Positions 16,203 through 24,736 of a DNA stretch of 50,132 nt are shown piece by piece. The stretch is from Micromonospora sp. U21 (lineage in GTDB: Bacteria > Actinomycetota > Actinomycetes > Mycobacteriales > Micromonosporaceae). The position numbers and the translations under genes are program-made. Position 1 is the first letter of the stretch. Every line of letters begins with the position of its first letter. The stretch spans positions 1 to 50,132 of the forward strand of contig NZ_JAGPYK010000040.1 of assembly GCF_018070045.1 (NCBI RefSeq). Direction: 5' to 3'. The notes under the pieces were generated by a model. It was given only the letters and a program-made list of their open reading frames with translations. It did not search any database and was not told the origin of the DNA.

Positions 16203-17312
16203 TTACAGCAGGACGAGGTCGTCGCGGTGGACGACCTCCCGCTCGTACGCCGGGCCGAGCGCCGCGGCGAGTTCGGAGGTGGAGCGACCGAGCAGCCCGG
16301 GCAGCTCCACCGCGTCGTAGTTGACCAGCCCGCGCGCGACCGGGGCGCCGCCGGCGTCCACCAGGTCGACCGGGTCCCCGGCGGTGAACGTCCCGTCGAC
16401 GGCGGTGATGCCGGCCGGCAGCAGCGACTTGCGCCGCCCGACGACGGCGGCCACCGCGCCGGGGTCGAGGTGCAGCCGCCCTCGTGGCGAGGTGGCGTGG
16501 GCCAGCCAGAACAGTCGGGCCGCCGGGCGCTGTCGCTGCGGGTGGAACAGCGTGCCGACCGGCTCTCCGGCCAGCGCCGGGGCGGCCAGGTCGGCGCCGG
16601 TGAGCACCACCGGGATGCCGAAGCCGGTGGCGATCCGGGCCGCCTCGACCTTGGTCACCATGCCGCCGGTGCCGACCCCGGACCGCCCGGCCCCGCCGAT
16701 GGTGATCCCGGCGAGGTCGTTCTCGTCGCGGACCTCGCTGATCCGGGTGGAGCGGGGTCGGGTCGGGTCACCGGTCCAGAGCGCGTCCACGTCGGAGAGG
16801 AGCACCAGCAGGTCGGCGTGCACGAGCGCGGCCACCAGGGCGGCCAGCCGGTCGTTGTCGCCGAACCGGATCTCCTCGGTGGCCACCGTGTCGTTCTCGT
16901 TGACGATCGGCACCGCGCGCAGGTCGAGCAGCTTGCGCAGGGTGCGGTACGCGTTGCGGTAGTGCGCCCGCCGGGTCACGTCGTCGACGGTGAGCAGCAC
17001 CTGCCCGACGGTCAGCCCGTGCCGGGCGAAGGCGGCCGCGTACCGGCCGATCAGCAGGCCCTGCCCGACGCTGGCGGCGGCCTGCTGGGTGGCCAGGTCG
17101 CGCGGGCGTCGGGTCAGCCCGAGTGGGGCCAGGCCGGCGGCGATCGCGCCCGAGGAGACGAGCACCACCTCGCGCCCCTCGGTGGCGAGGCGCCCGAGGG
17201 TGTCGACCAGCGCGTCGACCCGCTCGTCGGCCAGCCCGTCGGTGGCTGTGGTCAACGAGGAGGACCCGATCTTGACGACGACCCGTCGGGCCGCCGTGAC
17301 TGCGTCGCGCAC
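16203..17312 (-). CDS. proB: Glutamate 5-kinase
   Basis: A 369-residue kinase catalysing ATP-dependent phosphorylation of glutamate, the first and feedback-regulated step of proline synthesis. The amino-acid kinase domain shows RRVVVKIGSSSLT, VVLVSSGAIAAG, VPIVNENDTVATEEIRFGDN and GTGGMVTKVEAA. The C-terminal ~90 residues form a PUA domain (KSLLPAGITAVDGTFTAGDP). I chose GTG at 17312, giving the family's usual MRDAV-type N-terminus and length. An ATG at 17360 would add 16 Gly/Pro-rich residues. It is divergent from the alkyltransferase-like gene with only 61 bases between. Confidence 0.95.
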   Translation of the reverse strand: MRDAVTAARRVVVKIGSSSLTTATDGLADERVDALVDTLGRLATEGREVVLVSSGAIAAGLAPLGLTRRPRDLATQQAAASVGQGLLIGRYAAAFARHGLTVGQVLLTVDDVTRRAHYRNAYRTLRKLLDLRAVPIVNENDTVATEEIRFGDNDRLAALVAALVHADLLVLLSDVDALWTGDPTRPRSTRISEVRDENDLAGITIGGAGRSGVGTGGMVTKVEAARIATGFGIPVVLTGADLAAPALAGEPVGTLFHPQRQRPAARLFWLAHATSPRGRLHLDPGAVAAVVGRRKSLLPAGITAVDGTFTAGDPVDLVDAGGAPVARGLVNYDAVELPGLLGRSTSELAAALGPAYEREVVHRDDLVLL

Positions 17313-17359
17313 CCGCCCATTCTGCGTGGTCGGTGCGGCGCCGCCCGGTTGCGTTCCCA

Positions 17360-17365
17360 TATCGT
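17360..17365 (+). promoter_or_regulatory. -10 element TATCGT, leaderless start
   Basis: TATCGT ends eight bases before the GTG at 17374, which lacks a ribosome binding site. Confidence 0.4.
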
Positions 17366-17373
17366 GGCCGACT

Positions 17374-17688
17374 GTGACACCTGACGAGTACGTCGAGGCG
17401 GTCCTCGACCTGGTCGAGCGGATTCCGGAGGGCCGGGTGATGTCGTACGGCGGGGTCGCCGACGCGCTCGCCGAGCGCTCCGGCCGTGCCTCGGCCCGGC
17501 TGGTGGGCAGCATCATGGCCCGGCACGGCGGCTCGGTGCCCTGGCACCGGGTGGTCACCTCCAGCGGCCGGCTGCCCCCGGGGCACGAGCGGGAGGCGCG
17601 CGCCCGGCTGCGGGCCGAGGGGGCGCCGCTGCGCGGCGAGGGTGTGGACATCGCGATGGCGGGTTGGTCGCCGGAGGAGGGGATGTGA
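17374..17688 (+). CDS. Alkyltransferase-like (ATL) DNA repair protein
   Basis: A 104-residue protein of the MGMT / O6-alkylguanine-DNA alkyltransferase fold: RIPEGRVMSYGGVADAL, then RLVGSIMARHGGSVPWHRVV. The PCHR active site of true alkyltransferases is PWHR here, so the acceptor Cys is replaced by Trp. By family knowledge, ATL proteins bind O6-alkylguanine and flip the base without repairing it, handing the lesion to nucleotide excision repair. Mycobacteria have a related gene in the same region (Rv3204). The GTG start fits the expected N-terminus (VTPDEYVEAVLDLV). Confidence 0.88.
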   Translation: MTPDEYVEAVLDLVERIPEGRVMSYGGVADALAERSGRASARLVGSIMARHGGSVPWHRVVTSSGRLPPGHEREARARLRAEGAPLRGEGVDIAMAGWSPEEGM

Positions 17689-17706
17689 CCTCCGCCATAA
17701 CGTGAG

Positions 17707-17712
17707 TAACAT
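17707..17712 (+). promoter_or_regulatory. -10 element TAACAT
   Basis: TAACAT ends eight bases before the ATG at 17721, predicting a leaderless or near-leaderless mRNA. Confidence 0.45.
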
Positions 17713-17720
17713 TCGGCCCC

Positions 17721-19130
17721 ATGAACCCGCCGCCGGGTGATGCCGGCTCGCCAGCCGCCGGCCAACTGCCCCGGTCGGTGCACGCCGGATACGCGCTCGG
17801 CTCCCTGGCCACCGGCGCGTTCGGCACCGTGCCCGGGCTGCTGCTGCTGCCGTACCTGACCGACACGCTGGGCGTGGCCGCCGGGGTGGCGGCCCTGCTG
17901 GTGCTGCTGCCCAAGGCATGGGACGTGCTGGTCAACCCGGTCGCCGGGCGGATCTCCGACCGCACCCGGTCACGCTGGGGTGCCCGCCGGCCGTACCTGC
18001 TCGTCGCCGGTCTCGCGCTCGCCGTGCTCTTCGCGGCCATCTTCGCCGCGCCGTTCGACCGTGGTCCCGCCGCCGCGGCGTACGTGGCGTTCGCCTTCCT
18101 GGCCACCGCCACCGCGTTCGCCTTCTTCCAGGTGCCGTACGTGGCGATGCCGGCCGAGCTGACCGATGACTACACCGAACGCACCCGGTTGATGACCTGG
18201 CGGATCGCCGTGCTGGCGCTGGCCATCCTGGTCTCCGGCGCGGTCGCCCCGCTGGTGGTGACCGCTGGCGGCGACGGTGTGCCCGGGCACCGGTGGATGG
18301 GGCTGTTCGTGGCGGTCCTGATCGCTCTCGGCGCTCTCGGCGCGTTTCTCGGCACCCGGTCGGCGCCGACCGGCACGGTGGGCGGCAGTGAGCCGACACT
18401 GCGCGCCCAGCTCGCCGTCGCCGGTGCCAACCGGCCGTTCCGGGCGCTGCTGATCTGCTTCGTGGTGCAGTCCGCCGGGGTGGCGACCATCCTGGCCGGG
18501 GTCAACTACTTCGCCGGGCAGATCCTGCGCGACGAGCAGAGCGGGCCGACGTTGCTCTTCGTCTGCTTCGTCGGACCGGCGCTGCTGGTGATGCCGATCT
18601 GGACCCGGGTCGGCGCCCGGTTGGGCAAGCGGGCCGGCCTGGTCGCCGCCGCGCTGATCCTCGCCGCCGGGGCGCTCGCCCTGGTCGCCGCGCCGGTGCT
18701 GCCGCCGGTCGCGGTCTACCTGCTGGTCGCGGTGATCGGCGTCGGGTACGCCGGGCAGCAGGTGTTCGCACTGGCCATGCTGCCGGACTGCATCGCGTAC
18801 GACACGGCGCGCACCGGCCGGCGGCAGGCGGGCGTGTTCACCGGCGTCTGGACCGCCGGGGAGACCTTCGGCCTGGCACTCGGCCCGGGCATCTACGGTC
18901 TGGTGCTCCAGCTGTCCGGCTACGTCTCCTCCGACACCGGCACGGCGGCCGCGCAGTCCGACCTCGCCCGCCTCGGCGTCCTGCTCGGCTTCACCGTCCT
19001 ACCGGCCCTCCTGGTAGGCCCTCCGGTCCTCCTGCTCCGCCGCTACACCCTCACCCCCGCCCTCCTCGCCGCGGCCACGCACGACCGACGCGTCGACCAT
19101 GGAGTTGTGGTGGGGGATGAAAGCCGCTGA
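17721..19130 (+). CDS. MFS transporter, GPH sugar/cation symporter type
   Basis: A 469-residue integral membrane protein with about 12 hydrophobic segments. Early motifs ALGSLATGAFGTVPGLLLLPYLTD and KAWDVLVNPVAGRISDRTRS match the glycoside-pentoside-hexuronide:cation symporter (MelB-like) branch, in which an Asp in the second helix region binds the cation. RWGARRPYLL is the conserved loop after helix 2. The substrate is unknown; members carry sugars, sulfoquinovose or related compounds. The next gene starts 27 bases later on the same strand. Confidence 0.85.
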   Translation: MNPPPGDAGSPAAGQLPRSVHAGYALGSLATGAFGTVPGLLLLPYLTDTLGVAAGVAALLVLLPKAWDVLVNPVAGRISDRTRSRWGARRPYLLVAGLALAVLFAAIFAAPFDRGPAAAAYVAFAFLATATAFAFFQVPYVAMPAELTDDYTERTRLMTWRIAVLALAILVSGAVAPLVVTAGGDGVPGHRWMGLFVAVLIALGALGAFLGTRSAPTGTVGGSEPTLRAQLAVAGANRPFRALLICFVVQSAGVATILAGVNYFAGQILRDEQSGPTLLFVCFVGPALLVMPIWTRVGARLGKRAGLVAAALILAAGALALVAAPVLPPVAVYLLVAVIGVGYAGQQVFALAMLPDCIAYDTARTGRRQAGVFTGVWTAGETFGLALGPGIYGLVLQLSGYVSSDTGTAAAQSDLARLGVLLGFTVLPALLVGPPVLLLRRYTLTPALLAAATHDRRVDHGVVVGDESR

Positions 19131-19157
19131 CCACCACAAGAAGGGCACCGCGAGTCC

Positions 19158-20681
19158 ATGATCGACGAAGACAGGATTGGGGCCGGGGCGCTGTCCGCCG
19201 ACGGGGTTGCGGCGGATGTCGTGCTGGCGGAGGTTCGGCAGTTGCGGGCGGGCGATCGGCCCACGCACGGCGGGCGGCTGTTCGCGTACGTGTACGACCC
19301 GGCGGTGCCGGGGCTGGACGAGTTGGCGGCCGCCGCGCACCGCGAGAGCGCGCACGTCAACGGGCTGGACCCGACCGCGTTCCCGTCCCTGCTGGCCATG
19401 GAGAACGCGCTGGTCGCCGCAGCCGGCCGGGTGCTCGGCGGTGGACCGGGCACGACCGCGCCGGACGTCGTCGGCAGCGTCACCAGCGGCGGCACCGAGT
19501 CACTGATCCTCGCGGTCAAGGCGGCCCGGGACGCCCACCCGGAGCAGGTCGCACCGAGGATCGTGGTGCCGGCGAGCGCGCACGCGGCGTTCGCCAAGGC
19601 GGCGCACTACCTGCGGGTGGCGCTCGACGTGGTGCCGGTCTCCCCGGACACGCTGCGCCCCGACCCGGCCGCGATGGCCGCGGCTATCCGCCCGGAGACG
19701 GTGCTGGTGGCCTGCTCCGCGCCGTCGTACGCGCACGGGGTGGTGGACCCGGTCGCGGAGATCGCCGCTGCGGCGGCCCGCGCCGGGGTGCGCTGCCACG
19801 TGGACGCCTGTTTCGGCGGCTGGACCCTGCCGTACCTGCGCCGGCTCGGTGAGCCGGTGCCGCCGTTCGACTTCGCCGTACCCGGGGTCACCTCCATCTC
19901 GGTGGACCTGCACAAGTACGCGTACGCGCCGAAGGGGGTGTCGGTGCTGCTGCACCGGGATGCCACGTTGCGCGCCCCGCAGTACTTCGCGTACGCGGAC
20001 TGGCCCGGCTACACCATGATCAATCCGGTGATCGCGTCCACCCGCTCGGGCGGGCCGATCGCCGCCGCGTACGCGACCCTGCGGCACCTCGGCGACGTCG
20101 GATACCTGGCACTGGCCGAACGCACCCGGGACGCGGTGGTCGGACTGGCCGCCGCCGTGCGCGGGGTCGACGGGTTGCGGCTGATGGCCGAGCCGGAGTC
20201 GACCGTGGTCTGCTTCACCGCCACCGAGGGCGGCCCGGACCTGTTCGTCCTGGTCGACGAGCTGACGGCACGCGGCTGGTACACCCAGCCCCAGCTGTCG
20301 TACGCCGGCTTGCCGGCCAGCGTGCACCTCACGGTGACCGCCGCGGTCGCGCCGCGGGTTGCCGAGTTCGGGCCGGATCTGGCCGACGCGGTGGCCGCGG
20401 CCCGGGCGGCCGGCCCGGTCCGGCTGCCCGCGGATCTGGCCGCCCTGGCCGGCGCCCTCACTCCGGACGCGTTGACCCCGGAGCTGGTGGCGGGCCTGGC
20501 CGCCGGACTGGGCCTGGGCGCCGAACCCGTCGAGGGTTCGGGCCCGGATGGCGGGTCGACCGCCGCGCCGCTGCCGGAGCGGATGGCGCTGGTGAACACG
20601 CTGCTCGACGCCGCGCCGCCGGCGCTGCGCGAGCGGCTGCTGGTGGAGTTCGTCGGCCTGCTGCAACGGCCGGCCTGGTGA
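19158..20681 (+). CDS. PLP-dependent decarboxylase / sphingosine-phosphate-lyase-like enzyme
   Basis: A 507-residue fold-type I PLP enzyme of the group II decarboxylase / sphingosine-1-phosphate lyase family. The Schiff-base lysine is K253 in DLHKYAYAPKG, the pyridine-binding Asp is D216 in HVDACFGG, and SVTSGGTESL (near 107-116) is the phosphate-binding loop. YFAYADWPGYTMINPVIAS resembles the lyase branch more than glutamate decarboxylase. Likely reactions are retro-aldol cleavage of a phosphorylated amino alcohol or amino-acid decarboxylation. It follows the MFS gene closely, so the two may share a transcript. Confidence 0.85.
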   Translation: MIDEDRIGAGALSADGVAADVVLAEVRQLRAGDRPTHGGRLFAYVYDPAVPGLDELAAAAHRESAHVNGLDPTAFPSLLAMENALVAAAGRVLGGGPGTTAPDVVGSVTSGGTESLILAVKAARDAHPEQVAPRIVVPASAHAAFAKAAHYLRVALDVVPVSPDTLRPDPAAMAAAIRPETVLVACSAPSYAHGVVDPVAEIAAAAARAGVRCHVDACFGGWTLPYLRRLGEPVPPFDFAVPGVTSISVDLHKYAYAPKGVSVLLHRDATLRAPQYFAYADWPGYTMINPVIASTRSGGPIAAAYATLRHLGDVGYLALAERTRDAVVGLAAAVRGVDGLRLMAEPESTVVCFTATEGGPDLFVLVDELTARGWYTQPQLSYAGLPASVHLTVTAAVAPRVAEFGPDLADAVAAARAAGPVRLPADLAALAGALTPDALTPELVAGLAAGLGLGAEPVEGSGPDGGSTAAPLPERMALVNTLLDAAPPALRERLLVEFVGLLQRPAW

Positions 20682-20682
20682 C

Positions 20683-20717
20683 CGGTGGGGGTGGCGGCCC
20701 CGCCGTCACCCCCACCG
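20683..20717. terminator. Bidirectional terminator hairpin
   Basis: An 11-bp perfect stem (CGGTGGGGGTG with CACCCCCACCG) with a 13-base loop lies between convergent genes. Confidence 0.65.
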
Positions 20718-20721
20718 ACGC

Positions 20722-21945
20722 TCACCGATAGGCGATGGTGTCCTCGTTGTTCGCGATGACCGGGTCGATCAGGTAGTGCCCGCCGGGGCCGGCTGCCGTG
20801 CCGCGCACCGGCGCCGTGCCCGGTGGCAGCTCGGCGCCCGGGGACAGTCGCACGCCGAGGCGCACCGTCAGCTCGCCGTTCGGCTTGATCGGACCCAGTC
20901 GGCACCGCAGCGGGGGCCGGTACTCCCCGGCGTCCGGCCCGCAGTCGTCCCAGGCGGGGCCGTCCGGCGCGAGGGATGCCGGCAGATCCAGCTCGAGGAG
21001 GACCTCGTCGGCGCGCCGGTCCCCGAGGTTGCGGATCCGCACCTGCACCGCGCCGACCAGGGAACCGTCGGTGGGGTCGTCGGCCAGGACGAGATCCTGC
21101 GCGGTCACCGCCAGGTCGGTGGAGTACGGGTTGGGTCCGAACGACGTCGGCCCCTCGACCTGCGAGAACCGCTCGCCCGTCCAGCGGTATCCGCGCCACT
21201 GCCGCTGCGACCACTCGCCCGGCCAGCCACCGCCCGGGTGCAGGTCGGCCACCTCCACTCGGACGGTGCCGTCGGAGCGCCCGTCCAGCCCGGTCAACCA
21301 CTGTGGCTTCTCGCGGCTGGTGGCCACCACCCGGCCGATCGTGACGATCCTGCCTGCCTCGTCCCGATCGAACGCGACGACCTGCTGCGGTCCACCGCTG
21401 CCGAACGAGCACAGCAGCATGGCCACGGTCTCGGTCGCACCGTCGCCGTCGACGTCGGCGTAATCGATCGCCTCGAGGGCGTTCGTTCCCTCCTTGGCGG
21501 TGCCCGGGTCGCCGACCAACCGGACTCCGCTCACCGGGCAGTCGGGTGGCCCCGATCGCCAGGCCGGCAGGTCGACCCGTGCGGCGAGCAGTTGGGCGCG
21601 GCTGATCCGCCCGTCCGCAGCCGTGGGCCGGGTCGGGTTGACGGTGGTCGCCGAGGGCGTGCCGGTGGGGCTCGGCGAGGCGCTCGGCGTGCGACTCGCG
21701 GTCACGCTGGGGGTGGGGTCCACCGGCCCGGGTGGCGAATCGGGGCGGTCCAGGGCCGCGTACCCGACGGCCGGGCCGCCCAGCAGCGCCACCGCCACCG
21801 CTCCGGCCGTGGCGAGGTGGCGGCGCCGTCGCCGGCGTACCGTCCGCCGGACCTCCGCCGGCCCCGGTACCTCGATCTCGGCCAGCATCGTGCTGCGGTA
21901 CCCGCTGAACTCCGCGGCGAGATCGACGCGCTCCAGCTCAGACAT
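20722..21945 (-). CDS. Membrane-anchored protein with VCBS-like domain, putative sigma-factor partner
   Basis: A 407-residue protein with a ~43-residue basic cytoplasmic N-terminus (MSELERVDLAAEF through RRTVRRRRRRH), one membrane helix at about 44-63, a Pro/Ser/Thr-rich linker and a large extracellular region. That region includes YADVDGDGATETVAMLLCSF, a calcium-binding FG-GAP/VCBS-like motif. Its start overlaps the end of the sigma factor gene by eight bases, so they are translationally coupled. The position and topology suggest an anti-sigma or sensory role, but no known anti-sigma domain is recognisable, so this is an inference. Confidence 0.72.
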   Translation of the reverse strand: MSELERVDLAAEFSGYRSTMLAEIEVPGPAEVRRTVRRRRRRHLATAGAVAVALLGGPAVGYAALDRPDSPPGPVDPTPSVTASRTPSASPSPTGTPSATTVNPTRPTAADGRISRAQLLAARVDLPAWRSGPPDCPVSGVRLVGDPGTAKEGTNALEAIDYADVDGDGATETVAMLLCSFGSGGPQQVVAFDRDEAGRIVTIGRVVATSREKPQWLTGLDGRSDGTVRVEVADLHPGGGWPGEWSQRQWRGYRWTGERFSQVEGPTSFGPNPYSTDLAVTAQDLVLADDPTDGSLVGAVQVRIRNLGDRRADEVLLELDLPASLAPDGPAWDDCGPDAGEYRPPLRCRLGPIKPNGELTVRLGVRLSPGAELPPGTAPVRGTAAGPGGHYLIDPVIANNEDTIAYR

Positions 21946-22498
21946 TTTTCACCCCCTCGGTGGTGTCACGCAGATACCCGGCCAGCGCCGCCCGGCTCCG
22001 GTGCAGCCAGGACTTGACCGTGCCCTCGGCGACCCGCTCCTGTGCCGCGATCTCGGCCACCGTCAGGTCCGCGAGATAGTGCAGCACCACCGCCCGGCGT
22101 TGCCGGGGCGGCAGCTTCGCCAGCGCCGCGTCGACCGCCACCCGGTCAGGCGTCGGCCCGGCCACGTGCGTCTCCCGCTGCCGCAGCAGGTAGGCCTGCG
22201 CGGTGCGCAGCCGTCGCCACCGGTTGTGGCCGAGGTTCCAGGCGACCCTGCGGACCCAGGCCAGCGGGTCGTCGTAGGCGGCCACCCGGTCCCACCGCGC
22301 GAACGCCTTGCAGAAGGCCTCCTGGACCAGGTCCTGCGCCTGGCCGCGGTCCCCGGTGTAGGCGGCGAGCTGAATCACCAGGCCGCGGTAGTGCGCGTGG
22401 TAGAAGTCGTCGAAGCTCAGCTCGGCCCGCTCGGGCCCGGCGTCGTGCAGTTGGTCCGGCGGCGGCTCACCCGCCCGAACGTCTCTCGTCACACTCAC
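21938..22498 (-). CDS. ECF sigma factor, SigE family
   Basis: A 186-residue sigma-70-family factor. Region 2 is LSFDDFYHAHYRGLVIQLAA through QAQDLVQEAFCKAFARWDRV, and region 4 is ALAKLPPRQRRAVVLHYLAD followed by TVAEIAAQERVAEGTVKSWL, the helix-turn-helix for the -35 element. The pattern matches the actinobacterial SigE-like ECF group. I place the start at GTG 22498 because GGGGGAG lies five bases upstream; the frame continues to 22609 without support. It is divergent from nuoB. Confidence 0.9.
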   Translation of the reverse strand: MSVTRDVRAGEPPPDQLHDAGPERAELSFDDFYHAHYRGLVIQLAAYTGDRGQAQDLVQEAFCKAFARWDRVAAYDDPLAWVRRVAWNLGHNRWRRLRTAQAYLLRQRETHVAGPTPDRVAVDAALAKLPPRQRRAVVLHYLADLTVAEIAAQERVAEGTVKSWLHRSRAALAGYLRDTTEGVKNV

Positions 22499-22734
22499 TC
22501 GCTCTCCCCCGTGGCGGACGCGGCGTCGGGCACCCCCGACAGAGGTGACACACCGCGACGCCGGGGAAGGTTGCGACCGCCGGAAAGCTGACTGTGCCAC
22601 GGCTCTCATCGATCCTGGCGGATCCAGGCGGGTGCGGATACGCGTCGCGGGGGCCTGGCCCGGGCCAGCCGGCCACCGGGTCGGCGTCGGTCGCTGTGGT
22701 TGACTGTCCGGTGGGGGACAGGAAGGGGACGCTC

Positions 22735-23316
22735 GTGCAGCTGCCGGCAGTGCTCGGCGAGCCGATCCGGTTCGTGCTGAACTGGGGCCGCCGCTACTCG
22801 CTCTGGGTCTTCAACTTCGGCCTGGCCTGCTGCGCGATCGAGTTCATCGCCACCAGCATGGGTCGGCACGACTTCATCCGGCTCGGCGTGATCCCGTTCG
22901 CCCACGGCCCCCGGCAGGCCGACCTGATGGTGGTCTCCGGCACGGTGACCGACAAGATGGCGCCTGCGATCAAACGACTCTACGACCAGATGCCGGAGCC
23001 GAAGTACGTCATCTCGTTCGGCGCCTGCTCCAACTGCGGCGGCCCCTACTGGGACTCGTACTCGGTGACCAAGGGCGTCGACCAGCTCATCCCGGTCGAC
23101 GTCTACGTGCCCGGCTGCCCGCCCCGGCCGGAGGCGCTGCTGCACGGCATCCTGCGCCTCCAGGAGAAGATCGCCGCCGAGCAGTCCGGCCTCGGTGGGG
23201 TGTCCCGCCCGGATCTGCTCGCCGCGCCGGTGGACGCCGGCCCCCGCGACGGCGCCGCCCCGCGCTCCGTCGACTCGCTCACCGCCCCGCCGGTACGCCC
23301 GCCCGCCGCCGGCTGA
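22735..23316 (+). CDS. nuoB: NADH-quinone oxidoreductase subunit B
   Basis: A 193-residue complex I subunit holding the terminal 4Fe-4S cluster N2, which passes electrons to quinone. All four ligands are present: C32 and C33 in LACCAIEF, C98 in FGACSNCGG and C128 in VPGCPPRPE. The last ~45 residues are a Pro/Ala-rich tail. GTG at 22735 has GGAAGGGG upstream; an earlier GTG at 22711 has no ribosome binding site. nuoA is not upstream, where it is normally found; the sigma factor gene is there instead. The next nuo gene is 2.6 kb away. Confidence 0.95.
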   Translation: MQLPAVLGEPIRFVLNWGRRYSLWVFNFGLACCAIEFIATSMGRHDFIRLGVIPFAHGPRQADLMVVSGTVTDKMAPAIKRLYDQMPEPKYVISFGACSNCGGPYWDSYSVTKGVDQLIPVDVYVPGCPPRPEALLHGILRLQEKIAAEQSGLGGVSRPDLLAAPVDAGPRDGAAPRSVDSLTAPPVRPPAAG

Positions 23317-23390
23317 CGCCCGCAGCCGCATCAGCCCCTCGGCCGAGCGGACCAGTCGGTTGCCCGACGCCCCGGGTGGTCCGGGCGAGC

Positions 23391-23396
23391 TAGCCT
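23391..23396 (+). promoter_or_regulatory. -10 element TAGCCT, leaderless start
   Basis: TAGCCT ends seven bases before the ATG at 23404. The same hexamer and spacing occur before the MiaE-like gene at 4440. Confidence 0.5.
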
Positions 23397-23403
23397 GCGC
23401 ACC

Positions 23404-24720
23404 ATGAGCAGCTCCGTGGACCGGCGGTCAGCCCACATCGTCGACGTGCTGACCGAGGAGTTCGGCGCGTCGATGGCGATCGACCCGGCCGCCTTCCGCC
23501 GCAAGTTCCGCAAGATGGCCGCGTCACCCTTCGCCTTCTACCGGGGCAGCGCCGCCCTGTTCTACGCCGACCAGCTCGGCGACTTCGCCGACGACCGGTT
23601 CCTGGACGAGCGGACCGGCCGGGTGTGGATCCACGGTGACCTGCACGCTGAGAACTTCGGCACGTACATGAACGCCTCCGGGCAGCTGGTGTTCAACGTC
23701 AACGACTTCGACGAGGCGTACGTCGGACCGTTCACCTGGGACCTGCGGCGGTTCGCGGCCAGCGTCGCGCTGCTCGGCTACAGCAAGGCGCTCTCCGACA
23801 CGGTGATCGGCGAGCTGGTGGCCGGCTTCGCCCGGTCGTACCTGACCGAGCTGCGGGCGATCGCCGCCGGCGGGGACGACGCCATCGGCTCGATCACCCT
23901 GGACAACGCCGACGGGGTCCTGCGCCGGGTGCTCCAGCAGGCCCGGCTCAACACCCGGGTCGACCTGCTCGCCGAGCAGACCACCGTCGACAACTACGAG
24001 CGGCGCTTCTCCGTCGGCGACGGGGTCTTCGAGATCGACGGGGACACCCGCGACAAGGTCCTCGCCGCCTTCGAGGTGTACCTGGGCACGCTGCCCGCCG
24101 CCTCGGCCCGCCTGCGCCCGGTGGCGGCGAGGATCAAGGACGTGGTGCTGCGCAAGGGGGTGGGCATCGGCTCGGCCGGGCTGCCGTCGTACAACCTGCT
24201 GTTGGAGGGCCACACCCAGGCACTGGAGAACGACGTCGTCATCTACATGAAGCAGGCGCAGGTGCCGGCGGTGGCCCGGTACGTCTCCGACGAGTCGGTC
24301 CGCGGCTACTTCCAGCACCAGGGTCACCGGACCGCCGAGTCGCAGCGGGCGTTGCAGGCGCACGCCGACCCGTGGCTCGGCTTCACCGAGCTGGACGGGG
24401 CCGGCCAGCTCGTCGCCGAGGTCTCCCCGTACGCCGCCGACCTGGACTGGTCCGACGTCAACGAGCCGGAGGAGCTGACCGGGGTGCTCGCCGACCTCGG
24501 CCGGGCGGTGGCGCGGATGCACTCGGTCGCCGACGACGAGTCCAGCCACGACCTGGTGGACTACTCCACCGAGGAGGCGATCGTGGCCGCGGTGGAGCGC
24601 GACGAGCCGGGCTTCGTCACCCACCTGGTGGAGTTCGCGCACGCGTACGGGGTGCGCGCCCGGCAGGACCACCAGCTCTTCGTGGACCTGTTCCGCAACG
24701 GCCGGCTGCCCGGCATCTGA
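23404..24720 (+). CDS. DUF2252 protein (kinase-like fold)
   Basis: A 438-residue DUF2252 protein. WIHGDLHAENFGTY and VFNVNDFDEAYVGPFTWDLR resemble the catalytic loop (HGDxHxxN) and metal-binding Asp of aminoglycoside-phosphotransferase / protein-kinase-like enzymes. RKMAASPFAFYRGSAALFY is the family's N-terminal signature. A phosphotransferase activity is therefore plausible but unproven, and the substrate is unknown. It has its own leaderless-type promoter and converges with the glucose-dehydrogenase-like gene. It separates nuoB from the rest of the nuo genes. Confidence 0.85.
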   Translation: MSSSVDRRSAHIVDVLTEEFGASMAIDPAAFRRKFRKMAASPFAFYRGSAALFYADQLGDFADDRFLDERTGRVWIHGDLHAENFGTYMNASGQLVFNVNDFDEAYVGPFTWDLRRFAASVALLGYSKALSDTVIGELVAGFARSYLTELRAIAAGGDDAIGSITLDNADGVLRRVLQQARLNTRVDLLAEQTTVDNYERRFSVGDGVFEIDGDTRDKVLAAFEVYLGTLPAASARLRPVAARIKDVVLRKGVGIGSAGLPSYNLLLEGHTQALENDVVIYMKQAQVPAVARYVSDESVRGYFQHQGHRTAESQRALQAHADPWLGFTELDGAGQLVAEVSPYAADLDWSDVNEPEELTGVLADLGRAVARMHSVADDESSHDLVDYSTEEAIVAAVERDEPGFVTHLVEFAHAYGVRARQDHQLFVDLFRNGRLPGI

Positions 24721-24736
24721 CCGGTCGGCCCGCCGT

